Shown: positions 56,241 to 64,000 of the stretch, piece by piece
Layout: each line of letters opens with the position of its first letter
How positions within the stretch are numbered: the first letter of the stretch is position 1
Assembly (NCBI GenBank): GCA_003612335.1
Contig: RAYO01000002.1
Location: 1 to 64,000, forward strand
DNA length: 64,000 bases
Origin: a bacterium 1xD42-67
GTDB lineage: Bacteria; Bacillota; Clostridia; Oscillospirales; Oscillospiraceae
Reading direction: 5' to 3'
Program-made: the position numbers and the translations under genes
Notes under the pieces: generated by a model
Databases searched by the model: none
What the model was told of the DNA's origin: nothing
What the model saw: only the letters and a program-made list of their open reading frames with translations

Positions 56241-57041
56241 GTGAACAAGAAAGAGCTGCTGGACCGCTGTGCCCGGAACGGGGAGGAGCGGATCCTGCTG
56301 GGCCGGACGCTGGACAAGCTGGACCAGGTCCAGAGCCGGGGCGTCCCCGCCCATACTCCATTCCTCTCTCCGGGGGAGCAGGCGGCAGTGACGGATCTGC
56401 TCAACGCCTGGGGCAGGCCCCGGCACCTGTTCTGGGGCGGCTATCCGGACAGCGAGCGGAACGTCTGCCTCTTCCTCCCTGACTGGCTGGAGGCGGAGGA
56501 CGTCCGCTCCGATCCGGAGGGCCCGCTGGCGGCCCTCCAGGCTGTCTTCCCCGCCAATGCTGCCCTGAGCCACCGGGACATCCTGGGCTCCGTCATGGGC
56601 CTTGGGCTGGGCAGGGAGGTGCTGGGGGACATCCTCCTCCCCCGGCCGGGGGCATGTCAGGCGGTGGTCCTGCGGGAGAGCCTGCCCATCTTCCTCTCCC
56701 AGTGGGAGAGCGCCGGGCGATGGCGGCTGTCCCTGTCTGAGATCCCCCTGGACCAGCTCGCCCCCGCGCCCGCCCAGGTGAAGACCATCCGGGACACGGT
56801 GGCCGCCCTCCGGCTGGACGCCGTCACCGCCGCTGGCTTCTCCCTGTCCCGGGGGAAGGCCGCCGCCCTCATCGCCGCCGGCCGGGTCTCTCTCGGCCAT
56901 CGGGAGTGCCTGAAGGCGGACCGTCAGGTGGCGGAGGGGGACGTGATCGCCTGCCGGGGGCTGGGCAAGTGTGTAGTCAAAGAGGTATCGGGCCAGTCCA
57001 AAAAGGGCCGGACCATGCTGGTGATCGAGAGGTATATCTAA
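56241..57041 (+). CDS. S4-domain RNA-binding protein (YlmH family)
   Basis: 266 residues from GTG 56241 (GAGGGGGG upstream; ATG 56157 would include the terminator). The N-terminal half is a YlmH-like domain (ERILLGRTLDKLDQVQSRG ... HTPFLSPGEQAAVTDLLNAW ... FLPDWL), the middle has LSHRDILGSVMGLGLGREVLGDILL, and a C-terminal S4 domain (LDAVTAAGFSLSRGKAAALIAAGRVSL) binds RNA. YlmH is linked to ribosome quality control in Bacillus and often lies by division genes; here it is alone with DUF896. Confidence 0.9.
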   Translation: MNKKELLDRCARNGEERILLGRTLDKLDQVQSRGVPAHTPFLSPGEQAAVTDLLNAWGRPRHLFWGGYPDSERNVCLFLPDWLEAEDVRSDPEGPLAALQAVFPANAALSHRDILGSVMGLGLGREVLGDILLPRPGACQAVVLRESLPIFLSQWESAGRWRLSLSEIPLDQLAPAPAQVKTIRDTVAALRLDAVTAAGFSLSRGKAAALIAAGRVSLGHRECLKADRQVAEGDVIACRGLGKCVVKEVSGQSKKGRTMLVIERYI

Positions 57042-57095
57042 AGCCCGCGCCCATCGCCGGAGGGGCCCTGACGCGCCGTGGAAGGAGACGACATC

Positions 57096-57314
57096 ATGGA
57101 CCAAAAGAAGATCGACCGCATCAATGAGCTGGCCAGGAAGGCCAAGGGCCCGGCGGGGCTGACCCCCGAGGAGACCGCCGAGCGGGACGCCCTGCGGCGG
57201 GAGTATGTGGCGGCGGTCAAGGCCAGTCTCACCGCTCAGCTGGATGATACCTATATCCAGTATCCAGACGGCTCCCGGCGAAAGCTGGAGAAACGGGGCG
57301 GACAGCCCTCCTGA
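57096..57314 (+). CDS. DUF896 (YnzC) family protein
   Basis: 72 residues from ATG 57096, GGAAGGAG upstream. KKIDRINELARKAKGPAGLT followed by PEETAERDALRREYV is the DUF896 helical-hairpin signature; function poorly known, linked to SOS in Bacillus. It follows the S4 gene by 54 bp and probably shares its transcript. Confidence 0.92.
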   Translation: MDQKKIDRINELARKAKGPAGLTPEETAERDALRREYVAAVKASLTAQLDDTYIQYPDGSRRKLEKRGGQPS

Positions 57315-57326
57315 CGCATTTTTAAA

Positions 57327-57355
57327 TTGACAAACCCATCCATTTTTGAGATAAT
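57327..57355 (+). promoter_or_regulatory. Promoter of the degV gene
   Basis: TTGACA (57327-57332), 17 bp, GATAAT (57350-57355). Confidence 0.75.
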
Positions 57356-57409
57356 GGCCCCTGCAAGACAGCGGGCCCGGGCCCGATCACGAGTAAGGAG
57401 GCTGACCCT

Positions 57410-58273
57410 ATGGCTGGAATCAGATTCACCACCGACTCCGCCTCAGATATCCCCGCCCCCCTGCGGGAGGAGCTGGGGATCCTGGTGCTCCCCTTCCCCA
57501 TCGCCAGCGGAGATAAGGAGTATGAAGACGGCTTCGACTTCACGCCGGACCAGTTCTACGACATGCTCCTGGCCGCCCCTAAGATCCCTACCCATGCACA
57601 GCTCAATCCCTATGTCTTCACGGAGGTCTTCGAGGCGGCCTATGCGGAGGGCTGCGCCGACCTGATCCACACCTCCATCAACTCCAAGGGCTCTGCCACC
57701 TGTGCCAATGCCTTCCAGGCCCGGGAGGAGTTCTATCAGGACCACCCGGAGGCCCGGGACACCTTCCGCATCCACATCATCGATTCCCTAGACTACACCA
57801 TGACCTACGGCTGGGCCGTGGTCCAGGGGGCCCGGATGGCCGCCCAAGGGGCCGCCGCCCAGGAGATCGTGGACTATATCCAGGACTGGGTGGACCACGT
57901 CCGGGTGATCTTCGCCCCGCTGGATCTGCGGTTCGCCAAGAAGTCGGGGCGGATCTCCGCCGCCGCCGCCTTCGTGGGGGAGGCCCTGGGGCTGAAGCCC
58001 ATCATGACCTTCCTCGACGGGGAATCCAAGATCCTGGAGAAGGTCAGGGGGGAGAGGACCGTGGTGGCTAAGCTGGCGGAGATGTGCCGGCGGGAGCGTC
58101 AGCCCGGCACCCCCTATCTGGTGGTCCGGGGCAACAACCAGGAGCAGACGGATAAGCTGCTGGACGCCTGCCTCCAGGAGCTGGGGGAGGAGCCCGCTAT
58201 GATCTACCCCATCGGCGGCGTGGTCGCCATCAACGCCGGTCCAAACCTGATCGGTGTGGTATACCGCACATGA
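57410..58273 (+). CDS. DegV family fatty-acid-binding protein
   Basis: 287 residues. Family signs: TTDSASDIP near the start, FDFTPDQFYDMLL, HAQLNPYVF, TSINSKGSATCANAF, and the C-terminal GEEPAMIYPIGGVVAINAGPNLIGVVY. DegV proteins (FakB-type) hold fatty acids and serve the kinase FakA, giving acyl-phosphates for phospholipid synthesis; no fakA is in the window. Single-gene unit with its own promoter and terminator. Confidence 0.93.
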   Translation: MAGIRFTTDSASDIPAPLREELGILVLPFPIASGDKEYEDGFDFTPDQFYDMLLAAPKIPTHAQLNPYVFTEVFEAAYAEGCADLIHTSINSKGSATCANAFQAREEFYQDHPEARDTFRIHIIDSLDYTMTYGWAVVQGARMAAQGAAAQEIVDYIQDWVDHVRVIFAPLDLRFAKKSGRISAAAAFVGEALGLKPIMTFLDGESKILEKVRGERTVVAKLAEMCRRERQPGTPYLVVRGNNQEQTDKLLDACLQELGEEPAMIYPIGGVVAINAGPNLIGVVYRT

Positions 58274-58279
58274 GGATCC

Positions 58280-58320
58280 CAGGGCCCGGCCGCTTTTTCG
58301 CGGCTGGGCCCTGTTATTTT
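58280..58320 (+). terminator. Terminator after degV
   Basis: CAGGGCCC-GCCGC / GCGGC-GGGCCCTG with a TTTTTC loop, followed by TTATTTT. Confidence 0.92.
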
Positions 58321-58536
58321 ACAGATCTCCCCTCTGTCCTGTGGTATGCTGTATCTTGGATCGTCAGAGCGGGGGAAAGAGCGCGCCTGCGCTGGTCCGG
58401 CCGATGGGCTGCGGGCACGCTGCACGCGCTGCTGCGCCGGCGATCTGGTCTCCAGCGGGAGCCGCTCCGGCGGCCCCCTGCGGCGATACGATCGGGCGGA
58501 GCCTGTCCGCCCCCTGTTACGAAGGAGGAGCGCTCC
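58321..58536 (+). other. Leader or gap before the AI-2E-type gene
   Basis: 216 bases with very high GC and several GC hairpins (for example near 58440-58475). No ORF, terminator or known RNA motif; a TATGCT and TATCTT are weak -10 candidates near 58345-58355. Confidence 0.3.
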
Positions 58537-59697
58537 ATGGGATACAGACAGCTCACCTGGCCCCAGAGGGGGCGGCTCTGGCTGCGGCTGGGGATCCGCC
58601 TGGGGCTGACTGCTCTGGCGGTGTGGCTGGGGGCCCGGTCCGGCCGGCAGATCCTGGCCCTCTTCGCCCCCTTCCTCTTCGCCCTGGCCGCCGCCGCCCT
58701 CCTGGATCCCCTGGTCCGGCGGCTGCAGCGGGCTCTGGGCTGGGACCGGCACGTGCTGTCCCTGCTCCTCCTGTCCCTCCTCTTCGGGCTGATCGGCGGG
58801 GGACTGGCCCTGCTGGTCTACGCCGCCGCCGGACAGCTGGTCTCTCTGGTACAGGACTGGAGCGGCCTGCTGGACGGCCTGCAGTCCGCCCTGGACCAGG
58901 GGGAGGCGCTCTTCGCCCGGTCTGCCGCTCTGCTGCCCCCCCAGATCACCCAGCTGGCGGAGGATGTGGGGGACAGCCTGTTCCAGTGGCTGGCCGAGGC
59001 GGTGCCTGCCGCCCTGAAGGATCTGGGGATGGAGGCCGGGGAGCGGGCTATGGGCCTGCCCGCCTTTTTGATGGCGGTGGTGATCTTCGTCATGGCCACC
59101 TTCCTGCTGACGGCGGACTACCCCTATCTGCGCAGCCGGACCGCTCAGCACCTGGACGGATCCCTGCTGCGCTTCCTGGGCCAGGTGAAGACCACCGCCC
59201 TGGGAGCCTTCGGCGGCTATGTGAAGGCGGAGCTGCTCCTGTCTGTGGGGGTCTTCTTCATCCTGCTGGCCGGGTTCCTCCTCACCGGACAGCCCTATGG
59301 GCTGCTGCTGGCCCTGGGGCTGGCGGTGCTGGACTTCATCCCCATCATCGGAGCGGGGACCGTCATGGTGCCCTGGGCCTTCGGCGCCCTGTTCCTCCGG
59401 GACCTGTCCACCGCCGTGGAGCTGATGGCCATCTGGGGGGTCGTGGCCCTGTTCCGCCGGGTGATGGAGCCCAAATTCGTGGGGGACCAGACCGGGCTGT
59501 CCCCCATCCTGTCCCTGGTGTCCATCTATGTGGGCATGGAGCTGGGCGGGGTGCTGGGCATGGTCTTCGGCCCGGTGATCCTGCTGATCTTCCTCAACCT
59601 GGCGGGGATGGGCATGTTCCAGGGCCTGCGGCTGGATCTGAGGGCCGCCGCGAGGGATATCGCCGCTATCCTCCGGGAACGGCCCGAGGGCTTTTGA
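58537..59697 (+). CDS. AI-2E family transporter (YtvI/YdbO-like permease)
   Basis: 386 residues from ATG 58537 with GAAGGAGG. Seven to eight membrane segments: an N-terminal hairpin, a helical loop (residues ~85-150, DQGEALFARSAALLPPQITQLAEDV), then the family core LALGLAVLDFIPIIGAGTVMVPWA and the C-terminal PILSLVSIYVGMELGGVLGMVFGPVILLI. In Firmicutes the family includes the sporulation protein YtvI as well as exporters; autoinducer transport is not established by the name. Confidence 0.92.
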   Translation: MGYRQLTWPQRGRLWLRLGIRLGLTALAVWLGARSGRQILALFAPFLFALAAAALLDPLVRRLQRALGWDRHVLSLLLLSLLFGLIGGGLALLVYAAAGQLVSLVQDWSGLLDGLQSALDQGEALFARSAALLPPQITQLAEDVGDSLFQWLAEAVPAALKDLGMEAGERAMGLPAFLMAVVIFVMATFLLTADYPYLRSRTAQHLDGSLLRFLGQVKTTALGAFGGYVKAELLLSVGVFFILLAGFLLTGQPYGLLLALGLAVLDFIPIIGAGTVMVPWAFGALFLRDLSTAVELMAIWGVVALFRRVMEPKFVGDQTGLSPILSLVSIYVGMELGGVLGMVFGPVILLIFLNLAGMGMFQGLRLDLRAAARDIAAILRERPEGF

Positions 59698-59747
59698 AGC
59701 CCTGCCTGGAGGGGCGCCGGCAAAGGATCGGGCAGACCGGGAAAGAA

Positions 59748-59788
59748 CAAAAAGATCGCCGCGAACGATATGACGTTCGCGGCGATCT
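59748..59788 (-). terminator. Terminator of the tRNA-Ser pair
   Basis: Stem AGATCGCCGCGAACG (59753-59767) / CGTTCGCGGCGATCT (59774-59788); T tract on the minus strand (A run 59748-59753). Confidence 0.9.
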
Positions 59789-59879
59789 GGCGCAGAAGGG
59801 GGGATTCGAACCCCCGCACGGTTTTACCCGCCTACTCCCTTAGCAGGGGAGCCCCTTATAGCCACTTGGGTACTTCTGC
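59788..59879 (-). tRNA. tRNA-Ser (anticodon GCT)
   Basis: Minus strand. Acceptor GCAGAAG / CTTCTGC with encoded GCCA, anticodon loop CTGCTAA (GCT at 59842-59844, reads AGC/AGU), long variable arm, T arm GGGGGTTCGAATCCCCC. 92 nt. Confidence 0.96.
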
Positions 59880-59926
59880 ATGGCTGTAAGCAAGAGCTGC
59901 TGATATGGCCCGCTGAGAGAAAAAAG

Positions 59927-60013
59927 TGGCGGAGAGAGTGGGATTCGAACCCACGGCTCTTGCGAGTCACTGGTTTTCAAGACCAGCTCCTTAAACCACT
60001 CGGACATCTCTCC
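59927..60013 (-). tRNA. tRNA-Ser (anticodon TGA)
   Basis: Minus strand. Acceptor GGAGAGA / TCTCTCC with GCCA, anticodon stem CTGGT/ACCAG with the loop CTTGAAA (TGA at 59977-59979, reads UCN), long variable arm, T arm GTGGGTTCGAATCCCAC. 87 nt, read before the GCT gene in one transcript. Confidence 0.96.
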
Positions 60014-60042
60014 GGATAGGGACGATCGAAACAACGCTCTTG

Positions 60043-60071
60043 ATTTTAGCACGCTTTTTTCGATTTGTCAA
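60043..60071 (-). promoter_or_regulatory. Promoter of the tRNA-Ser pair
   Basis: Minus strand: TTGACA (60066-60071), 17 bp, TAAAAT (60043-60048) with TGC extension. Confidence 0.85.
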
Positions 60072-60118
60072 GAAGTTTTTAGACAGCCATTTTTTGCGCC
60101 GATCCCGCAAAAAACTGC

Positions 60119-60147
60119 TTGACAATTTGCTGTCACTGGGATATAAT
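60119..60147 (+). promoter_or_regulatory. Promoter of rplJL
   Basis: TTGACA (60119-60124), 17 bp, TATAAT (60142-60147): a full consensus match. Confidence 0.92.
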
Positions 60148-60154
60148 CCTCTCT

Positions 60155-60257
60155 GCGTTCAAAGACAGCAGGGGCCTTCGGGCATAATTCCTGCCGAGAG
60201 TGCTTTCAAAGGGATATGCTTTTGATCGTACTGTCCTTCTGTCTTTTTGACAGAAGG
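60155..60257 (+). promoter_or_regulatory. Ribosomal protein L10 leader
   Basis: AGACAGCAGGGGCC, GGCATAATT and CCTGCCGAGAG (60163-60200) match the L10(L12)4-binding leader found before rplJ in Firmicutes. A hairpin CCTTCTGTC / GACAGAAGG with T-rich loop (60235-60257) is the terminator. Excess L10-L12 complex binding would stop transcription. Confidence 0.88.
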
Positions 60258-60299
60258 TCATTTGTTTCGCACCAAGAAATTCTGGAGGTGAGACTAAAA

Positions 60300-60857
60300 A
60301 TGCCTAATGCAAAGGTCCTTTCTGAGAAGAAGGCCGTCGTGGCCGCTCTGGAGGAGCAGCTGAAGGGCGCCGCCAGCGGCGTGCTGGTGGATTATAAGGG
60401 CATCACCGTGGCTGAGGACACCGCGCTGCGCGCCGAGCTGCGTCAGAGCGACGTGCAGTACTCCGTGGTGAAGAACACTCTGGTCCGCTTCGCTCTGGAC
60501 GGCGCCGGTCTGAAGGAGCTGGACGAGGTGCTCAACGGGACCACGTCCCTGGCCACCAGCGCCGGCGACCCCATCGCCCCCATGCGGGTGGTGAACAAAT
60601 ACGCCAAGCAGCTGGGTGAGGGGAAGTTCAGCATCAAGGGCGGTTTCATGGATGGCAAGGTGCTCTCCCTGGAGGAGATCATGGCTCTGGCCGAGCTGCC
60701 CTCCAAGGACGTGCTCCAGGCTCAGGCCCTGGGCATGATGCTGGCCCCGATCACCAGCCTGGCCATCGTGCTGAAGGCCATCGCCGAGAAGGGCGGCGAG
60801 CCCGCCCCTGCCGAAGAGGCCGCTGCCCCCGCTGAGGAGGCCCCCGCCGCCGAGTGA
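60300..60857 (+). CDS. rplJ: Ribosomal protein L10
   Basis: 185 residues from ATG 60300 with GGAGGTGA. N-terminal rRNA-binding domain ([20 protein letters not shown] ... [28 protein letters not shown]), then the helix that binds L7/L12 dimers and an Ala/Glu/Pro-rich tail ([18 protein letters not shown]) longer than in many bacteria. It forms the ribosomal stalk base. Controlled by the L10 leader and followed by rplL. Confidence 0.97.
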   Translation: MPNAKVLSEKKAVVAALEEQLKGAASGVLVDYKGITVAEDTALRAELRQSDVQYSVVKNTLVRFALDGAGLKELDEVLNGTTSLATSAGDPIAPMRVVNKYAKQLGEGKFSIKGGFMDGKVLSLEEIMALAELPSKDVLQAQALGMMLAPITSLAIVLKAIAEKGGEPAPAEEAAAPAEEAPAAE

Positions 60858-60924
60858 GCGGCAGATCCGCTCCCATAACGGGAGATATCAAATCCAAAAT
60901 ACACAATTAGGAGGTCTATTTATC

Positions 60925-61302
60925 ATGGCTAGTGAGAAGATCAATGCTCTGATCGAGGAAGTCAAGGCCCTTACCGTCCTGGAGCTGTCCGAGCTGGTGA
61001 AGGCTCTGGAGGAGGAGTTCGGCGTGTCCGCCGCCGCTATGGCCGCTCCCGCCGCCGGCGGCGCCGCTGCTGAGGCCGCTGTGGAGAAGACCGAGTTCGA
61101 TGTGGTCCTGGCCGGCTTCGACGCCGCCGCCAAGATCAAGGTCATCAAGGCTGTCCGCGAGATCACCGGTCTGGGCCTGGCTGAGGCTAAGGCCGCTGTC
61201 GAGGGCGCTCCCAAGACCCTGAAGGAGGCTGTGTCCAAGGACGAGGCCGAGGAGCTGAAGAAGAAGCTGGAAGAGGCCGGCGGCAAGGTGGAGCTGAAGT
61301 AA
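60925..61302 (+). CDS. rplL: Ribosomal protein L7/L12
   Basis: 125 residues, AGGAGG before ATG 60925. N-terminal dimerisation helices ([21 protein letters not shown]), an Ala-rich hinge ([15 protein letters not shown]), and the C-terminal factor-binding domain (VRE...[20 protein letters not shown]). Recruits EF-Tu, EF-G, IF2. A strong terminator follows, so rpoBC is not in this operon. Confidence 0.98.
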   Translation: MASEKINALIEEVKALTVLELSELVKALEEEFGVSAAAMAAPAAGGAAAEAAVEKTEFDVVLAGFDAAAKIKVIKAVREITGLGLAEAKAAVEGAPKTLKEAVSKDEAEELKKKLEEAGGKVELK

Positions 61303-61347
61303 GCTCCTCCGTTCCGACCAGATGTCCCGGTCCAAACGGACCTGTAC

Positions 61348-61389
61348 GAGGGCCTGAGCGGTCACAGACCGCTCAGGCCCTCGTTTTTG
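61348..61389 (+). terminator. Terminator of rplJL
   Basis: 16-bp stem GAGGGCCTGAGCGGTC (61348-61363) / GACCGCTCAGGCCCTC (61367-61382), then GTTTTTG. Confidence 0.95.
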
Positions 61390-61423
61390 TCAGATCGGGG
61401 GAAAGACCCAGGGAGAATTAAGA

Positions 61424-61452
61424 TAGACAAACCAGTCGTATCGTGGTAGAAT
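61424..61452 (+). promoter_or_regulatory. Promoter of the suf operon
   Basis: TAGACA (61424-61429), 17 bp, TAGAAT (61447-61452) with TGG. A GGGGCGCTCC / GGAGCGCCCC hairpin with TTTCT (61454-61484) begins at about the first transcribed base. Confidence 0.6.
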
Positions 61453-61548
61453 GGGGGCGCTCCGAAGGCCGGAGCGCCCCTTTCTGTCTGTGAAGGGCGG
61501 GGATGGGGCACACTGTTAGGCGAGAGCCTGTACGACGGAGGAAATTCT

Positions 61549-62277
61549 ATGCTGGAATTACAGCACATCAGCTACAATGTAGAGCAGGATGGCGACGACA
61601 AGGGCATCCTGCAGGATATCGACCTGAGGATCGATGAGCGGTTCGTGGCCATCACCGGCCCCAACGGGGGCGGCAAGTCCACCCTGGCCAAGGTGATCGC
61701 CGGGATCCTGACGCCCACCCAGGGCCGGATCCTCTTCAACGGGGAGGACATCACAGACCTGTCGGTCACCGAACGGGCCCGGAAGGGGATCAGCTTCGCC
61801 TTCCAGCAGCCGGTGCGCTTCAAGGGGCTGACGGTGAAGGATCTGATCACCCTGGCCAGCGGCAAGGACATCGGCGTGCCCGAGGCCTGCGACTACCTGT
61901 CTGAGGTGGGGCTGTGCGCCAAGGACTATATCGACCGGGAGGTGGACGCCTCCCTGTCCGGGGGCGAGCTGAAGCGGATCGAGATCGCCACCATCATGGC
62001 GCGCTCCACCGCCCTGTCCGTCTTCGACGAGCCGGAGGCGGGCATCGACCTGTGGTCCTTCTCCAACCTGATCCAGGTCTTCGAGCACCTCCATGAGAAG
62101 ATCAACGGCTCGATCCTCATCATCTCCCACCAGGAACGGATCTTGAACATCGCCGACCGGATCGTGGTCTTGGCGGATGGCCAGGTGGTCAACGACGGTC
62201 CCCGGAAGGACATCCTGCCCACCCTGCTGGGGGGCGTCCCCGGCGTGTGCGGCGCGCTGGCGGATAAGGTGCGGTGA
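61549..62277 (+). CDS. sufC: SufC-type ABC ATPase for Fe-S cluster assembly
   Basis: 242 residues from ATG 61549 (GGAGGAAA). Walker A GPNGGGKST (~38-46), Q-loop FAFQQPVRF, signature LSGGELKRIE (in place of LSGGQ, as in SufC), Walker B LSVFDEPEAGIDLW, and the switch His SHQERIL. It powers the SufB-type scaffold encoded 105 bp downstream. There is no sufS, sufU or sufD near, so this is the two-gene minimal form. Confidence 0.93.
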   Translation: MLELQHISYNVEQDGDDKGILQDIDLRIDERFVAITGPNGGGKSTLAKVIAGILTPTQGRILFNGEDITDLSVTERARKGISFAFQQPVRFKGLTVKDLITLASGKDIGVPEACDYLSEVGLCAKDYIDREVDASLSGGELKRIEIATIMARSTALSVFDEPEAGIDLWSFSNLIQVFEHLHEKINGSILIISHQERILNIADRIVVLADGQVVNDGPRKDILPTLLGGVPGVCGALADKVR

Positions 62278-62281
62278 TCCA

Positions 62282-62355
62282 TGCAGGGGCGGATATCATC
62301 CGCCCGCCATAACACGACCGATCTTGAAACGGGCGGATCATATCCGCCCCCTACA
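62282..62355. repeat. 74-bp palindromic repeat, copy 2
   Basis: GCAGGGGCGGATATCATCC ... GGATCATATCCGCCCC, nearly identical to 49973-50046; lies between sufC and sufB. Confidence 0.85.
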
Positions 62356-62381
62356 GACAGATTCCCAAGGAGGAACATGAT

Positions 62382-63299
62382 ATGGACGCGATCCAAAAGA
62401 GCTTATTAGAGCAGGTGGCCGGGCTCCACGAGGTCCCGGAGGGGGCCTACAACATCCGGGCCAACGGCCAGAAGGCGGGCCGGAACACCACCGCCAACAT
62501 CGATATCGTCACCAAGACGGACAAGGACGGCATCGACATCATCATCAAGCCGGGTACGAAGAACGAGTCGGTCCACATCCCGGTGGTGCTGAGCATGAGC
62601 GGCCTGAAGGACATGGTGTACAACGACTTCTTCATCGGCGAGGACAGCGACGTGACCATCATCGCCGGCTGCGGCATCCACAACTGCGGGGTGCAGGCCT
62701 CGGAGCACTCGGGCATCCACACCTTCCACGTGGGGAAAAACGCCCGGGTGCGCTATGTGGAGAAGCACTACGCCGAGGGGGACGGCTCCGGCGAGAACAT
62801 CATGAACCCCACCACGGTCGTGGAGCTGGACGAGGGGGGCTACATGGAGATGGAGACCACCCAGATCAAGGGGGTGGACTCCACCATCCGCACCACCACC
62901 GCCAGACTGGGTCCCCGCGCCACCCTGATCATCAAGGAGAAGGTGATGACCCACGGCAGGCAGCTGGCCAAGTCCGACTTCACTGTGGATCTGGACGGCG
63001 AGGGCTGTCACACCAATGTGATCTCCCGCTCGGTGGCCCGGGACCAGTCCAAGCAGATCTTCCTGGCCCGGATCAACGGCAACGCCGCCTGTTATGGCCA
63101 TTCCGAGTGCGACGCCATCATCATGGACGAGGGGGTGGTGTCCGCCATCCCAGAGGTCACCGCCAACTGCCTGGACGCCCAGCTGGTCCACGAGGCGGCC
63201 ATCGGCAAGATCGCCGGTGAGCAGCTCACCAAGCTGATGACCCTGGGCCTCACTGAAAAGGAGGCCGAGGAGCAGATCGTCAACGGGTTTTTGAAGTGA
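62382..63299 (+). CDS. SufB/SufD family Fe-S scaffold protein
   Basis: 305 residues, AAGGAGG before ATG 62382. Shorter than SufB (~465): only the right-handed beta-helix core and the C-terminal helices are kept (VHIPVVLSMSGLKDMVYNDFFI ... CGIHNCGVQASEHSGIHTFHVG ... NVISRSVARDQSKQIFLARI ... EGVVSAIPEVTANCLDAQLVHEAAIG). The C-terminal GEQLTKLMTLGLTEKEAEEQIVNGF binds SufC. Probably a homodimeric scaffold for a SufBC-only system. Confidence 0.92.
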   Translation: MDAIQKSLLEQVAGLHEVPEGAYNIRANGQKAGRNTTANIDIVTKTDKDGIDIIIKPGTKNESVHIPVVLSMSGLKDMVYNDFFIGEDSDVTIIAGCGIHNCGVQASEHSGIHTFHVGKNARVRYVEKHYAEGDGSGENIMNPTTVVELDEGGYMEMETTQIKGVDSTIRTTTARLGPRATLIIKEKVMTHGRQLAKSDFTVDLDGEGCHTNVISRSVARDQSKQIFLARINGNAACYGHSECDAIIMDEGVVSAIPEVTANCLDAQLVHEAAIGKIAGEQLTKLMTLGLTEKEAEEQIVNGFLK

Positions 63300-63365
63300 T
63301 GCAGGGGCGGGCAGCCCTTGCCCTGCATCATGTTCGTTTTGCGTTGTTTTGGAAAGGAGCGCCCT

Positions 63366-63815
63366 ATGGGCCACCAGATCCAGGCCATCATCGGCAAGCG
63401 GGAAGCTATCCAGGTCTTCGCGGACTGCTGGGCGCAGGCGGAGATCATAGACCTGCCCCAGGACTGCGGCATGGTCTTTCTCACCGATGCCCTCTTTGAC
63501 GGTATCACCGAGCTCTTTGACGGGCCCGACCGGGAGGAAGCCTCGCCCTTGGTGCTGTTTACCTCCGCCATCCGCCGAGCCCTGGAGGAGGCCGCCCGCC
63601 CTGGCCCCCTGGTCTATATCGAGACCGACTATGCCGGGGGCTATGGCACCCAGGCCGGGATCCTGCTGGAGCGGGGACAGGTGGCTCTGGGCCCGCTGGA
63701 GGGGGCGGGGACCATCGACCGTCTATTGGAGACCATTGGGGTCTGGCGCCGGCCCGGAGAGGACGAATTTGACGCCCTGGGCCTGGGCCGTTACCGCCAT
63801 ATGCCTGGGGGATAA
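63366..63815 (+). CDS. Hypothetical protein
   Basis: 149 residues from ATG 63366 (GGAAAGGAG upstream). Mixed alpha/beta with VIYIETDYAGG-like LVYIETDYAGGYGTQAGILL in the middle and LPQDCGMVFLTDALFDGITELF near the start; no Cys motif, no signal. It follows sufB and precedes a YjeF-type gene by 14 bp, so it is probably in one operon with the latter. Family not recognised. Confidence 0.65.
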   Translation: MGHQIQAIIGKREAIQVFADCWAQAEIIDLPQDCGMVFLTDALFDGITELFDGPDREEASPLVLFTSAIRRALEEAARPGPLVYIETDYAGGYGTQAGILLERGQVALGPLEGAGTIDRLLETIGVWRRPGEDEFDALGLGRYRHMPGG

Positions 63816-63829
63816 AAGGAGGGATCTTT

Positions 63830-64000
63830 ATGCTGCCCTTAGCCACCGCCGCACAAATGAAGGAGCTTGACCGCCGGGCCATTGAGGAGCGGGGAGTCCC
63901 CTCCCTGGAGCTGATGGAACACGCCGCCCAAGCCGTGGCGGACGCGGTCTGGGCGGTGCTCCATCCGGAGGAGGATGATTTCCAGGTCATCGGCCGCGGT
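63830..64000 (+). CDS. YjeF N-terminal domain protein (NAD(P)HX epimerase), N-terminal part
   Basis: Only 57 residues before the window edge, ATG 63830 behind AGGAGGG. ATAAQMKELDRRAIEERGVP followed by SLELMEHAAQAV is the start of the YjeF_N domain, which epimerises hydrated NAD(P)H. Whether the ADP/ATP-dependent dehydratase half follows is not visible. Confidence 0.85.
   Translation, partial: MLPLATAAQMKELDRRAIEERGVPSLELMEHAAQAVADAVWAVLHPEEDDFQVIGRG

Noticed and set aside
58321-58536. Small stable RNA (SRP RNA-like) before the AI-2E gene
   Set aside because: No GGAAGCAGCC-type apical loop, no strong promoter or terminator framing it.
61454-61484. Hairpin as a terminator of rplJL
   Set aside because: rplJL already ends at 61348-61389, and this hairpin lies after the suf promoter; it is more likely at the 5' end of the suf transcript.

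Overview
The window looks like chromosome of a GC-rich, strictly anaerobic gut Firmicute of the Oscillospiraceae type (Flavonifractor / Lawsonibacter / Intestinimonas-like). This is inferred from clostridial housekeeping proteins with very high GC, a T-box leader, an L10 leader, IorAB, TrpR/YerC, DegV, DUF896, a two-gene SufC-SufB system, and many short palindromic repeats of the kind common in this family. Promoters mostly read TTGACA-17-TATAAT, often with an extended TGn before the -10.

Layout. 1-6.7 kb: the start of a nitrite/sulfite reductase-like gene (minus), then a two-domain P-loop ATPase gene cut in two. Its halves (532-804 and 5893-6702) join perfectly in frame across an 11-bp direct repeat. 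The 5.09 kb between them is an inserted element with a large serine recombinase, a HAD phosphatase, a CCA-adding enzyme and a frameshifted nucleotidyltransferase. 6.9-10.2 kb: two M42 aminopeptidases and two small cytosolic genes. 10.3-17.3 kb: a tRNA-Ser, then a type I restriction-modification operon (hsdM, AT-rich hsdS, a DUF559 nuclease-like gene, hsdR); a dispersed repeat sits inside the hsdR reading frame. 17.4-19.8 kb: a zinc-ribbon membrane protein, and an XRE repressor-yigZ pair divergent from a small gene across a consensus promoter between two matching operators, then yerC. 19.9-25.1 kb: iorA-iorB, two unknown genes, arylacetate-CoA ligase and an ACT protein, a module for aromatic 2-oxoacid catabolism.

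25.1-31.8 kb: YgiQ radical SAM protein behind a highly structured leader, a GT2 glycosyltransferase, a flavoprotein and an NlpC/P60 hydrolase. 31.9-39.9 kb: rpoB-rpoC, separated from rplJ-rplL (60.3-61.3 kb). 40-44 kb: a duplicated-repeat membrane protein, a two-component system and an SLH protein. 44.1-49.9 kb: a T-box leader (probable Phe specifier UUC) followed by a lipoprotein polysaccharide deacetylase, a broken zinc-ribbon gene, pheS, an unknown Cys-rich gene, and a pheT with a ~108-residue insertion.

50-64 kb: a threonine aldolase-type enzyme, a zinc-ribbon/TM/discoidin-like protein, a transglutaminase-like lipoprotein, TrkA-TrkH potassium uptake, an S4 RNA-binding protein behind a structured leader, DUF896, DegV, an AI-2E-type permease, two tRNA-Ser genes, rplJL with the L10 leader, sufC-sufB, an unknown gene, and the start of a YjeF-type NAD(P)HX epimerase cut by the window edge. 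No CRISPR array, rRNA or prophage was seen. The best candidates for something new are the recombinase element with tRNA-maturation cargo, the XRE operator module, the ygiQ leader, the remodelled pheST operon and the repeat inside hsdR.
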